The notes beneath the pieces were generated by a model that saw only the letters and a list, made by a program, of their open reading frames with translations, was not told the origin of the DNA and did no database searches. Positions 36,348 to 44,814 of a stretch of 64,000 nt of DNA are shown here, in pieces. How positions within the stretch are numbered: position 1 is the stretch's first letter; each line of letters starts with the position of its first letter. The position numbers were made by a program, and so were the translations under genes. The stretch lies in assembly GCF_902459805.1 (NCBI RefSeq), contig NZ_CABPST010000005.1, positions 186,001 to 250,000 of the forward strand, read 5' to 3'. This DNA is from Pandoraea bronchicola. Its GTDB lineage: Bacteria > Pseudomonadota > Gammaproteobacteria > Burkholderiales > Burkholderiaceae.

Positions 36348-37711
36348 GCCGCCATCGGCAGCGTGAACACCACCGCAAAACCCTCGCCCGCCACCCGCTC
36401 AAAGGTCATCTGGCCGCCGTGAGCGTGCATCACTTCGGCCACCATCGCCAACCCCAGACTCGCCCCTTCGCGGCCATCGGCGCGCGAGGAAAACGGCGTG
36501 CGCACGCGCTGCCATTCCGCTTCCGGGATGCCCGGACCATCGTCGAAGAATCTCAGGCGCCATTGATCGCCTGCACGCGTCACGTCGACATGCAGACGCT
36601 GCGGCGCGCCGTAGGCCAACGCATTGACCAACACGTTCTTGATCGCTTCGCGCAGGCTCAGTGGGTCGCCGGCGATCATGCATGGCGTCTGCGGCGCATG
36701 GAGTGCGACATCGATGTCGCGCGTCGCATAAGAGAGCGTCTCGCGCATTGCCGTCTGCAACAGCTCGTTCAGATCAACAGGCACCGGCGCCACGCTGTCG
36801 GCCCGGTGCTGCACCATCGCATGATTGATCAATTGGTGGATGAGTCCGCCAAGCCCGCGTGCCTGCTTCTGAATGCGTGCGATATGCGTCTGACGTGCGG
36901 CGTCATCCTGCGTCTGCGTGAGCATTTCCGCTTGCGCCGTGAGCGCGGTTACCGGCGTGCGCAGTTGATGCGCCGCATCGCCGATCACGCGGCGCATCAG
37001 CGCGCGCGATGTCGCCAGCCGCTGCATGAAGTCGTTGATCGCCCCCACGAGTGCCAGCGTCTCCGCCGGCACCGTCACCGCCAGCGGGACGAGATCGTTC
37101 GAGTCGCGCGCCCGAATCGCCGCCTCGATCTGCTTGAGCGGCATGAGCGCCTGACGTAGTGTCCAGAGTGCGGCGAACATCGCCAGCACCCCTGTCGCAA
37201 TGGTGATGAGCAGCGTGTTATCTGCCAACCCGCGTGTGAAGCGCACCCGGGCGTTCTGGGTGTGTGCCAACGCCACCACCGCCCACGGATGGGGTGCTGC
37301 CACCGGCATGCGGCGTCCGACGATGGCGATGCGGATCGGCATCTCCTGATAAGTGCCGTCGACCACGACGGGGCCGTCGGCGAGTTTGTCCCACGGAATG
37401 ACCGGACGGAACTCCGAATCTCCCGCGACCGAGCGGCCATTCGGATCGAGCACGGTATAGAAGATCTGATCGCCCGGTGCGAGCGCGGAAAATGCCGCCA
37501 GCGGCACGTCGACATTCACTTCGCCGTTCTGATACCACGTGTTCTCCGCCACTTGCAGCGCGCTGCCGAGCAGCCAGCGATCATACGCACGGTCGACGGC
37601 CGAGCGCGTCGAAAACCAGATACCGAGCAGCACCGCCACGGCGGCGAACGCCAGCACGGCGCCCATGCGCACCACCAGCCGCAGATACAGTGACCGGCCG
37701 GGAACGATCAT
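36344..37711 (-). CDS. Sensor histidine kinase, TctE-like
   Basis: A 455-residue membrane kinase. It has a first TM helix (about 13-33), a periplasmic sensor region (about 35-165), a second TM (about 167-187), a HAMP-like linker, the phospho-acceptor H-box DAAHQLRTPV (about 245) and an HATPase domain with NVLVNALAYG, DDGPGIP and GLAMVAEVMHAHGG. The organisation matches TctE-type kinases that sense tricarboxylates or related acids. Its start overlaps the response regulator stop by 4 nt. Confidence 0.91.
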   Translation of the reverse strand: MIVPGRSLYLRLVVRMGAVLAFAAVAVLLGIWFSTRSAVDRAYDRWLLGSALQVAENTWYQNGEVNVDVPLAAFSALAPGDQIFYTVLDPNGRSVAGDSEFRPVIPWDKLADGPVVVDGTYQEMPIRIAIVGRRMPVAAPHPWAVVALAHTQNARVRFTRGLADNTLLITIATGVLAMFAALWTLRQALMPLKQIEAAIRARDSNDLVPLAVTVPAETLALVGAINDFMQRLATSRALMRRVIGDAAHQLRTPVTALTAQAEMLTQTQDDAARQTHIARIQKQARGLGGLIHQLINHAMVQHRADSVAPVPVDLNELLQTAMRETLSYATRDIDVALHAPQTPCMIAGDPLSLREAIKNVLVNALAYGAPQRLHVDVTRAGDQWRLRFFDDGPGIPEAEWQRVRTPFSSRADGREGASLGLAMVAEVMHAHGGQMTFERVAGEGFAVVFTLPMAA

Positions 37712-38370
37712 GACAGCACGAGTTGATAGCCCAGTCCGCGCAACGTGCGAATCTGGAATTGCGCGGCAGCCAGCTTCTTGCGCAGACGGGCGACATACTG
37801 CTCGATGGCGTTCGCGTTCGGTACGGGCTCGTCGCCGTACAGTCGATCCATGAGTTCGTCCTTGCCGAAGATGCGCCCCGGACGCGCCGCGAGAATTTCA
37901 AGCAGCGTCACTTCGCGGCGCGTGAGTTCGATCGGCTGACCGTCGATCTCGACACCGCGACTCTTGCGATCCAGCGAGAGATTGGCGCAGGTCAGCCGGT
38001 TCGTGGCGTCCTGTCCGGTGCGGCGCATGAGTGCCCGCACGCGCGCTTCCAACTCGCGAAAGTCGAAGGGCTTGGTGAGGTAATCGTCGGCGCCGAGATC
38101 CAGCGCGCGCACCCGCTCTTCAATCTCGGCACACGCGGTGAGCATCAGCACGCGGGTGGACAAACCGCGCTCGCGTACTCGCTTGAGCAACTCGAAACCG
38201 TCGACGTGCGGCAGCATGACGTCGAGGATCAACAGGTCGTAATCGTCGCCGATGCGCGCCGCTGCGGCTGCGCCGTCCGACTCGCAATCGAGCGCATGGC
38301 CAAGCTTGCGCAACTGCGTGGCGATCGCTTCGGCAACATCGGCGGTGTCTTCCACCAGCATGATGCGCAT
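37708..38370 (-). CDS. Response regulator, OmpR/PhoB (TctD-like) family
   Basis: A 220-residue two-domain regulator. The receiver domain has VEDTADVAEA acidic residues, phospho-acceptor Asp in LLILDVMLP (about residue 51), Thr in MLTAC and Lys in YLTKPFDF. The C-terminal winged helix starts near 125 and ends with the recognition region GYQLVLS. The gene precedes and overlaps the kinase gene, and its start is 229 nt from the divergent ABC operon, which it probably controls. Confidence 0.93.
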   Translation of the reverse strand: MRIMLVEDTADVAEAIATQLRKLGHALDCESDGAAAAARIGDDYDLLILDVMLPHVDGFELLKRVRERGLSTRVLMLTACAEIEERVRALDLGADDYLTKPFDFRELEARVRALMRRTGQDATNRLTCANLSLDRKSRGVEIDGQPIELTRREVTLLEILAARPGRIFGKDELMDRLYGDEPVPNANAIEQYVARLRKKLAAAQFQIRTLRGLGYQLVLS

Positions 38371-38599
38371 GATTCCTGAGTCTCCTTCCTCTTATATCCC
38401 CGGGCGCACGAAACGCTTCCCGGACACCGCGCCGAGGCGAATCTCACGGTGTATGCCTGCGATTCTCTCGGAAATTGTCGGCGACTTCCTCAGTGTTTCC
38501 CCTGAATTCGGGTACCACCTGTCCGGCATGTCAGCTTCGCTACAGCTTTGCTGCTTAGTATCGGAGCCGATTATAAGAGCATCCATCAGGAGACACGCA

Positions 38600-39400
38600 A
38601 TGCACAACGCCCCCCTTGCGGGCGCCGCCGGGACAATTGCGCCCTCGGTGCCGCCATTGCTGGAAATCGACCGAGTCACGCTGCAATACAAGACCGACGA
38701 TTACCTCGTGACCGCCGCGCAGCAAGTGAGCTTCAACGTTTATCCGGGCGACCGGTTCGTACTGCTCGGCCCGTCCGGCTGCGGAAAATCGACGTTGCTC
38801 AAGGCGATTGGCGGATATCTGCCCCCGGTTCATGGCGAGATTCGTCTCAAAGGCCGCACGATCACCGAACCCGGCCCCGATCGCATGATGGTCTTCCAGG
38901 AGTTCGACCAACTGCTGCCGTGGAAGACCGTGCGTCAGAACGTGGAATTCGCGCTCACCGCGAGCGGACGTCTGAAAGGTCGTGAAGCCGCCGAGCGCGC
39001 CGCGCACTACATCGAGAAAGTCGGTCTGGCGAAATTCATCGACAGCTATCCGCATACGCTCTCCGGCGGCATGAAGCAACGCGTGTCCATCGCGCGCGGC
39101 ATGGCCATGGAGCCCGACGTCCTGCTCATGGACGAACCCTTCGCCGCCCTCGACGCCCTCACCCGCCGCAAGATGCAGGACGAACTGCTGCGCCTCTGGG
39201 ACGACACGCGCTTCACGGTGCTGTTCGTCACGCACGGCATCGACGAAGCGATCCGCATCGGCACGCGCATTCTGCTGCTCTCGCCGCACCCGGGTCAGGT
39301 CAAGGCGGAACTCAACAGCATCGCGCCCGAACAACTCGGCACGGCGCACCAGAGCGCGCTCGAGACGCGCATCGATCAACTGCTGTTCGCAGCACATTGA
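38600..39400 (+). CDS. ABC transporter ATP-binding protein, NitT/TauT family
   Basis: A 266-residue ATPase of the SsuB/TauB class. It has Walker A GPSGCGKSTLLKAI (about 59-72), Q loop FQEFDQLLPWKTVRQNVEF, signature LSGGMKQRVSIARGMAM, Walker B VLLMDEPFAALDALTR and the His switch FVTHGIDEAI. The ATG at 38600 follows CAGGAGA; upstream in-frame codons overlap the response regulator region. It heads an ABC operon with permease and binding protein. Confidence 0.92.
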   Translation: MHNAPLAGAAGTIAPSVPPLLEIDRVTLQYKTDDYLVTAAQQVSFNVYPGDRFVLLGPSGCGKSTLLKAIGGYLPPVHGEIRLKGRTITEPGPDRMMVFQEFDQLLPWKTVRQNVEFALTASGRLKGREAAERAAHYIEKVGLAKFIDSYPHTLSGGMKQRVSIARGMAMEPDVLLMDEPFAALDALTRRKMQDELLRLWDDTRFTVLFVTHGIDEAIRIGTRILLLSPHPGQVKAELNSIAPEQLGTAHQSALETRIDQLLFAAH

Positions 39401-39410
39401 GGGGACGTCC

Positions 39411-40319
39411 ATGAACGCCATCGCCTCGCAACACACGCCCTCGTCTGCGCAAGCGCCCATCGAGCCGGTGTACCGGCCCGAAATCGTGCTGGAGCCGACG
39501 CCCGCCGAACTGTCGTCGATTCAGCGCCCGCTCTCGACCTTTGAAACGCTTTACCGTCTGAGCTGGCTGCGCAAGACCGTCATCCTGTGCGTGCTCGCCA
39601 TCATCTGGGAAATCTACGGCCGCTGGCTCGACAACGCCCTGCTCTTTCCGAGCTTCACCGACACCCTCAGCGCATTCGCAAGCGGCCTGACGAGCGGTGT
39701 ACTGCTGCTGCGCGCAGCAATCTCGCTCAAGACGCTGCTCGTCGGCTACGGCATCGGCATTGCGCTCGCCGCAGTGCTCACCACCGTCGCCATCAGTTCG
39801 AAGATCGGCAACGATCTGCTCGAGACCCTGACCGCCATGTTCAACCCGCTACCGGCCATCGCGCTGCTGCCGCTCGCGCTGATCTGGTTCGGGCTCGGCA
39901 ACGGCAGCGTGATTTTTGTGCTCGTGCACTCCGTGCTGTGGGCCGTGGCGCTCAACACGCACAGCGGCTTTCGCGGCGTATCGAAAACGCTGCGCATGGT
40001 CGGCCAGAACTACGGGCTCAAGCGTTTCGCGCTGGTTCAGCACGTGCTCATTCCGGCCGCGTTCCCAAGCATTCTCACCGGACTGAAGGTGGGTTGGGCG
40101 TTCGCGTGGCGCACGCTGATTGCAGCAGAACTCGTGTTCGGCGTGTCCTCGGGATCTGGCGGTCTGGGCTGGTACATCTTCGAGAACCGCAATTCGCTGG
40201 AGACGGCCAACGTCTTCGCGGGGCTGTTCTTCGTGATTCTGATCGGGCTCGCGGTCGAAAACCTGCTGTTCGCCCGCATCGAGAAGCGCACGCTGCATCG
40301 CTGGGGCATGCAGCACTGA
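39411..40319 (+). CDS. ABC transporter permease, NitT/TauT family
   Basis: A 302-residue permease with a 50-residue cytoplasmic N-terminus and about six TM segments. It has FNPLPAIALLPLALIWFGLG, the hallmark of the SsuC/TauC group, and the coupling loop near VGQNYGLKRFALVQHVLIPAAFPSILTGLK. It starts 10 nt after the ATPase. Confidence 0.92.
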   Translation: MNAIASQHTPSSAQAPIEPVYRPEIVLEPTPAELSSIQRPLSTFETLYRLSWLRKTVILCVLAIIWEIYGRWLDNALLFPSFTDTLSAFASGLTSGVLLLRAAISLKTLLVGYGIGIALAAVLTTVAISSKIGNDLLETLTAMFNPLPAIALLPLALIWFGLGNGSVIFVLVHSVLWAVALNTHSGFRGVSKTLRMVGQNYGLKRFALVQHVLIPAAFPSILTGLKVGWAFAWRTLIAAELVFGVSSGSGGLGWYIFENRNSLETANVFAGLFFVILIGLAVENLLFARIEKRTLHRWGMQH

Positions 40320-40349
40320 CGTGCGAATGTGCAGCTGTATTTGATTGAC

Positions 40350-40363
40350 GCCCCTTCGGGGGC
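40350..40363 (+). other. UUCG-tetraloop hairpin between permease and binding protein genes
   Basis: GCCCC-TTCG-GGGGC forms a very stable small hairpin 30 nt after the permease stop and 35 nt before the next ATG. It lacks a T tract. Such structures often raise the level of the following or preceding message by stabilising RNA ends. Confidence 0.5.
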
Positions 40364-40398
40364 ATGAATAATTCGAACTATCCGGAGACGACAACACC

Positions 40399-41427
40399 AT
40401 GAACCGACGCCATTTTGCCCGCTGGGCAAGCGCACTGACGCTTGCCGCCACGACGGCCTTCACCACGTTTGGCAACGCTGCCCACGCCGAAGCCAACACC
40501 GTGCGGCTCTCGCATGGCTACGGCATTCTCTATCTGCCTTTGATGGTCATGCGCGACCAGCATCTCATCGAGAAACATGCAAAGGCGCTGGGGTTGGGTG
40601 ACGTGAAGACCACGTGGACGATTCTCGACGGCGGCAACGTCATCAACGACGCCATGCTCGCCGGCAATCTCGATGTGGCAGGCACGGGGGCGCCGGGCTT
40701 CGTTACGCTGTGGTCGAAGGCACACGGCATTCCGCGCTCGGAAGTCATCGGTCTGTCGGCCCTGTCGACCGGCCCGCTCTGGCTCAATACGAACAACCCG
40801 AACATCAAGTCGCTCAAAGACTTTACGCCGAAGGACAAGATTGCCATTCCGGGCATCAAGACGTCGCTCTCCGCCGTGCTGCTGCAAATGGCCGTGGCCA
40901 AGACGTTCGGCATCGAGAACTACGCGAAACTCGATCCGCAAACGGTCAGCCTGAGTCATCCGGAAGCGGTGAGCGCACTGCTTTCGGGCAAGACGGAAAT
41001 CACGGCGCACTTCACCTCGCCGCCGTTCTCGTATCAGGAACTGAAGGACCCGCGTATCAAGCGCGTGCTGAATTCGACCGACGTGCTCGGCAACATCACG
41101 ATCGATGTGGTGTTCGCACCGAAGCAGTTCACCGTGCAGAATCCGAAGCTGGTGCAGGCGATTCTGGACGCGCAGGAAGAAGCCGCCACCTACATCGCAA
41201 AGGACCATGTGGGGGCGGCGAAGACGTTCCTGCGCGTGTCGAAGATGAATCTGCCGCAAGCCGAAATCGAGCAGATGATCGCTGACCCGGGGCTGCAATT
41301 CACCACGACGCCTAACGGCTTGATGCAGTACGTCGAGTTCATGGGCCGCGCGGGCACGATCAAGACGCGCCCCGCAAAGTGGAGCGATCTGTTCGTGCCG
41401 CAAATGGCAACGCGTCAGGGAAGCTGA
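40399..41427 (+). CDS. Substrate-binding protein, NitT/TauT-type
   Basis: A 342-residue periplasmic binding protein. The signal peptide starts MNRRHFARWASALTLAAT, with a possible Tat motif, and ends near NAAHAEA. The mature part opens TVRLSHGYGILYLPLMVM and has NVINDAMLAGNLDVAGTGAPGF, the characteristic region that holds small anionic ligands in this family. Related proteins bind sulfonates, nitrate, pyrimidine precursors or aromatic acids; the ligand is not clear. It completes the ABC operon beside a TctDE-like system. Confidence 0.9.
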   Translation: MNRRHFARWASALTLAATTAFTTFGNAAHAEANTVRLSHGYGILYLPLMVMRDQHLIEKHAKALGLGDVKTTWTILDGGNVINDAMLAGNLDVAGTGAPGFVTLWSKAHGIPRSEVIGLSALSTGPLWLNTNNPNIKSLKDFTPKDKIAIPGIKTSLSAVLLQMAVAKTFGIENYAKLDPQTVSLSHPEAVSALLSGKTEITAHFTSPPFSYQELKDPRIKRVLNSTDVLGNITIDVVFAPKQFTVQNPKLVQAILDAQEEAATYIAKDHVGAAKTFLRVSKMNLPQAEIEQMIADPGLQFTTTPNGLMQYVEFMGRAGTIKTRPAKWSDLFVPQMATRQGS

Positions 41428-41435
41428 GGAAAGAA

Positions 41436-41467
41436 CGTACAGCGGCGTGTTCGTACGCCGCTGTACG
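41436..41467. terminator. 13-bp perfect stem-loop between two convergent operons
   Basis: CGTACAGCGGCGT and ACGCCGCTGTACG pair perfectly around a GTTCGT loop. It lies between the ABC operon and the radical SAM gene that come together here. No T run is present; it may be a Rho-assisted or 3'-protective structure for both. Confidence 0.6.
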
Positions 41468-41528
41468 GAGAAAAGCAGGTCGATCTCGGTCACACTGACG
41501 CCGCGCACGGCACTGCGCGCGTGCCAAC

Positions 41529-42689
41529 TTAGCCCGCTGGCGTTGCCGTCGTGAGTTGGTTCACGCGCGCACGAACATGTCGATAGAACCCGACCAACGC
41601 GCTGCAATAGAAGCTGGGATTGTCGTAACTTTCGCCATCGAAGCGATGAGCGACATACCCGCCACCGCACGCGACGAACGCTTCACATTGGCGACACGCC
41701 GCGTGAACCTCCGGATAGCGCGTACGCGCGAGGTCGACAAAGTCCTGGAGCTTGTGCGTCTCAAGACCCAATCCCGTGAAGCTGGCATCTGTCTTGCAGA
41801 TGGAGAGCACGTCGAGCAACCGATAACTGCCGTCACTCTCCACCACAGCGATCGGTGCCAACGCGCCACCAAATGCATCGAGTTCGGAACGACGGCCGAG
41901 TACGCCCCGGATGAACGTTTCGAAGATGCGCACGTGGAAGCCAGGATCATCGATAGCGAGCCACGCATCGAATCCTCGGCACAGGAAATTCAGCAGACGC
42001 GCGTGCGTATACGCCTGGATGTGCCGGGGAGGCGCGGCAAAATTGGCATCCGGCAACAGGAAGTCGACGTCGCTAAGCCCCAACGCGCGAAAGTAGGAGA
42101 GAATTCGCACCGGATCGTTGTTGGGGTCGATCACCGCCAGCACGCCGTTGAACACGCGCCGCGATTGCGGGTAGGAAAGACACAGGCGAATCGCTTGCTC
42201 GACGCGAGCCCCCGTTCCCTGCTTTGCGAAATCGTATCGATGCCGATCATGCAGCGCTGGGGGGCCATCGCAACTGATGCCGAGCGTCGCACCAAACTCG
42301 GCATACAAATCCAGCCATGACGTGTCGATCAACACACCATTGCTTTGCGTCACGATCGCCAGCTCAGCTTTGCTCAAACGATTGCGCAAATGCGTGAAGA
42401 AGCGGGCTGTGCGCCGTTTGCCAAGCAATAGCGGTTCGCCCCCGTGAATCTCCAGCGTCATTCGCGCCGATGGAAATGCACTGCGGTGCTCGATCAGTCG
42501 TTCGACCAGGTGGTCGAGATGAGACTCGCTCAGGAATTTTGGACGCTGCCGCCACCCTTGATCGGCTCCCCGGTACATATAGCAATAATCGCAGTCGATA
42601 TTGCAACGCTCGGCAACCTTGACCATCACCAGAAGATCGCCGGCATCACCTGACGCGATATCGCTCCCTTTGCCACGTTGCGCGGTCAT
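41529..42689 (-). CDS. Radical SAM/SPASM peptide maturase, FxsB/GrrM (cyclophane synthase)-like
   Basis: A 386-residue radical SAM enzyme. The [4Fe-4S]-SAM motif CNIDCDYCYMYRG gives Cys at about 29, 33 and 36. The TIM-barrel carries HGGEPLLLG, VTQSNGVLID and GISCDGPPALHDRHR. The C-terminal part has CRQCEAFVACGGGYVAHRF and NPSFYC, an auxiliary-cluster SPASM-like region. The overall pattern fits the FxsB/GrrM group, members of which link an aromatic side chain to a residue two positions away (three-residue cyclophanes). It is the last gene of the collagen-like operon, 18 nt after the 121-residue protein gene. Family placement is from motif memory and not from a search. Confidence 0.82.
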   Translation of the reverse strand: MTAQRGKGSDIASGDAGDLLVMVKVAERCNIDCDYCYMYRGADQGWRQRPKFLSESHLDHLVERLIEHRSAFPSARMTLEIHGGEPLLLGKRRTARFFTHLRNRLSKAELAIVTQSNGVLIDTSWLDLYAEFGATLGISCDGPPALHDRHRYDFAKQGTGARVEQAIRLCLSYPQSRRVFNGVLAVIDPNNDPVRILSYFRALGLSDVDFLLPDANFAAPPRHIQAYTHARLLNFLCRGFDAWLAIDDPGFHVRIFETFIRGVLGRRSELDAFGGALAPIAVVESDGSYRLLDVLSICKTDASFTGLGLETHKLQDFVDLARTRYPEVHAACRQCEAFVACGGGYVAHRFDGESYDNPSFYCSALVGFYRHVRARVNQLTTATPAG

Positions 42690-42707
42690 CGAGACGAGGG
42701 CTTCAAT

Positions 42708-43073
42708 TCACTTCGCTTTGCCTGCCGCCGGCGCGCGCGCCTTGGCGGCGCCACTCTCTTCCGGATGCGGCGCCATCAGCTTCGTGTGCGCAGCGAATAC
42801 CGCAGAATCGTCGGTTCCCTGCTTCATCTCCGAAATTACCGAAGCGATGATATTGGCACCGGCCGATGCAGCCGCGTCGCCGTAGTGAACGAGTATGCCC
42901 GGTAACCCCGGCACGTCGGCCAACGGCACGAAGCGATCGTCAGACGACACCGGCACCACGCGATACAGCGGCACGCTATCGACCTCATGTCCGAAAGCCG
43001 TCTTGATTTTCGCTGATTGCTCCTTGCTCAGACCGAGCGAGCCCACCGGGAAAAACAGTTCCGAAGCTGCCAT
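42708..43073 (-). CDS. 121-residue protein of unknown function in the collagen-like operon
   Basis: I do not recognise a family. The protein begins MAASELFFPVGSLGLSKEQ and its residues 15-34 share with the collagen-like protein and the PP-loop protein the pattern L-S-K-E-Q-x2-K-I-x3-F-G-x2-V. The middle has VSSDDRFVPLADVPGLPGILVHYG, and the tail is Ala/Lys-rich (ESGAAKARAPAAGKAK). It has no Cys, no signal peptide and no TM helix. AAGGGAGG lies ahead of the ATG at 43071-43073, an excellent RBS. It may be a second substrate, a leader-binding partner or a scaffold. Confidence 0.7.
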   Translation of the reverse strand: MAASELFFPVGSLGLSKEQSAKIKTAFGHEVDSVPLYRVVPVSSDDRFVPLADVPGLPGILVHYGDAAASAGANIIASVISEMKQGTDDSAVFAAHTKLMAPHPEESGAAKARAPAAGKAK

Positions 43074-43106
43074 CTCATTGCCTCCCTTCAGGTAAGAAGA
43101 TACTCA

Positions 43107-43673
43107 TTAGCATTGCGTGTTGAAAAAGAATGTCTGGAACAGACGACCGTTCTCCTTGCAATCGCCGAAGTGCCCCTGACTCGCGTGAAAGCGGCGACCA
43201 CGAAACAGGATCAGGCGATTGAAGCGGTTTGCGATTCGGTCGGTCATCGTCCAGCGTTCCCAGGCGGTTGCATCGGCATCGCAGCATTCGCGCTGCCGTT
43301 CGTCGTCGGGGTAGAGATCGAAACCCGTTTCGTTGTGCTGGAAGAACGCCGTACCGGCCTGGGGCGGAGCGTCGGGTGTCAGGTAGACCACGCCTGACCA
43401 TATCGTGGTGTGATCGGCATGCACCCACGTGATGTCGTGCTTGACGCTATATTGAAACGCACCGTTGTAGGTGTCCGGCGGCCAATACGTGATCGGTGAC
43501 TTGACGATATTCTGGATGGCGCCCATCACACCGTCGTGCAGGAACGGCCCCGTGCGAGCGCCGGGATAATTGCCCTTCACCGTGAACGCCTGATCCAGTG
43601 CAAACGTTCGGACATCATCCGGGTCGCGATAGAAGTTGTCGGTAACGATGATGGAATCGTGCATATGACTCAC
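43107..43673 (-). CDS. 2OG-Fe(II) dioxygenase-like protein (DUF6445-like)
   Basis: A 188-residue protein resembling prolyl-hydroxylase-type 2-oxoglutarate oxygenases. A His-x-Asp pair lies in WVHADHTT (about 85 and 87), a distal His in RRFHASQGHFG (about 163), and Arg at about 177 could bind 2-oxoglutarate. The double-stranded beta-helix core is suggested by WSGVVYLTPDAPPQAGTAFF and NRLILFRG. The closest family I can name is DUF6445, from memory. The start is GTG overlapping the PP-loop stop (GTGA); an ATG three codons in is an alternative. It probably hydroxylates or otherwise oxidises a peptide in this operon. Confidence 0.75.
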   Translation of the reverse strand: MSHMHDSIIVTDNFYRDPDDVRTFALDQAFTVKGNYPGARTGPFLHDGVMGAIQNIVKSPITYWPPDTYNGAFQYSVKHDITWVHADHTTIWSGVVYLTPDAPPQAGTAFFQHNETGFDLYPDDERQRECCDADATAWERWTMTDRIANRFNRLILFRGRRFHASQGHFGDCKENGRLFQTFFFNTQC

Positions 43674-44668
43674 TCTGTTTTGTCGGAGACCTCGGGGGTA
43701 TCGGGCCGCAGCCGGTCAAGAACCCACTGCTGATGCTCCGGCGTGATCTCCGGACGATCCACTTTCCCGAAACCCGCCTTGCGGTCGTAGAACCCGGCTC
43801 GAATCTCCTTCGAGACCTCGTAGATATGCGGATTGAAACCCTGTACATCGTAGAGATGCTGCTCCACCACACCGATCAGTTTGCAATTCGATGTGTTACC
43901 CGCCATCGAAACAGGCTTCCAGCCTGCGTCTCGAATCCATTGCATTTGCTCTGCCTCGCTGAGCTTTCTGGCCAATAGCGGCGAAGCGCAGATGAAGCCG
44001 TTGTCCGCTTCACGTTTCGTGAAACCGCTCACGGGATAAGCAAGTGGCGGAAATCGATGGCCACTGAGGATGAGACGAAGATTGAGTGCCCGGCAGGTTT
44101 TCGCCATCGCGGCGAAGACGCCACTGATGCACGATGTGCACGGAATTCGCCCGGAGGCCGACTGGAGCGACTCGCGGGCAATCCTGCGAATATCGATTTT
44201 TTCGATCACCAACGACACGCCGAAGCGCGCACAGAACGTCGACGCGTTGTCCTTGACTTCGTCGGGAATGAATCCGTTATCGACGAGCACGGCAACGGGA
44301 TGCAAACCCAGTTCCTTCACAGCAAGCAGCAACGTGAGGGCACTGTCCTTTCCGCCCGAGAACGCCAGCACGCAATCCGGTGTCCCCGTGCCCCGACATG
44401 CGGCGACCACGTCAAGCAGTTTGCGTTGCGTGTAATCGCCGCGTGCGGATTCCGCAGCGAAGGCATGACAGGCATCGCAGATGCCGTCCGGCGCGATATG
44501 AACCCCGGGCAAGTCTTCAGTGAGCAGACACCGCCGGCAGTGGCGATCGATCGCCTGCGCAGTACCGCTGACAGCATCGACACGAAGTCTGCGCAACGGC
44601 GCGCCCGTGACGTCAAACAGCTTTGCGCGTTGTTCCGCCGACAAATTCATGAGGGTTGACGACATCAT
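43670..44668 (-). CDS. PP-loop ATPase with N-terminal zinc ribbon (amidotransferase/thiolase-like)
   Basis: A 332-residue protein of the adenine-nucleotide alpha-hydrolase (PP-loop) superfamily. Order of parts: an N-terminal module LSAEQRAKLFDVTGAPLRRL (about 9-28) shared with two neighbours; a four-Cys knuckle CRRC...CDAC (44-67) as in WbpG/PseA-like N-acetyl sugar amidotransferases; the PP-loop SGGKDSALTLLL (104-115); VLVDNGFIPDEV; and a CTSC pair near 170. It should adenylate a carbonyl, perhaps for amidation or sulfur transfer. The tandem ATG at 44668/44665 follows GGAG; an in-frame ATG 26 codons upstream adds an unsupported extension. Its partner supplying nitrogen or sulfur is not visible. 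Confidence 0.8.
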   Translation of the reverse strand: MMSSTLMNLSAEQRAKLFDVTGAPLRRLRVDAVSGTAQAIDRHCRRCLLTEDLPGVHIAPDGICDACHAFAAESARGDYTQRKLLDVVAACRGTGTPDCVLAFSGGKDSALTLLLAVKELGLHPVAVLVDNGFIPDEVKDNASTFCARFGVSLVIEKIDIRRIARESLQSASGRIPCTSCISGVFAAMAKTCRALNLRLILSGHRFPPLAYPVSGFTKREADNGFICASPLLARKLSEAEQMQWIRDAGWKPVSMAGNTSNCKLIGVVEQHLYDVQGFNPHIYEVSKEIRAGFYDRKAGFGKVDRPEITPEHQQWVLDRLRPDTPEVSDKTE

Positions 44669-44715
44669 CGCAACTCCAATGTGAGCTATCGAAAGCGATA
44701 TCTCATCTGGGATTC

Positions 44716-44744
44716 GCGGCTCGGCGAATCGGCTGCCGAGCCGC
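44716..44744 (-). other. Intra-operon hairpin downstream of the collagen-like gene
   Basis: GCGGCTCGG and CCGAGCCGC form a perfect 9-bp stem around an 11-nt loop in the 146-nt gap after the collagen-like stop and before the PP-loop gene. Without a T tract it may allow partial read-through or protect the upstream message, so that more repeat protein than enzyme is made. Confidence 0.55.
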
Positions 44745-44814
44745 ACGGTTCGTCAACGAGCACGAGAGCGCAAGTCCTCTGCACACTCCCGTGCCGCAGA
44801 CATCGGCATTGCGA

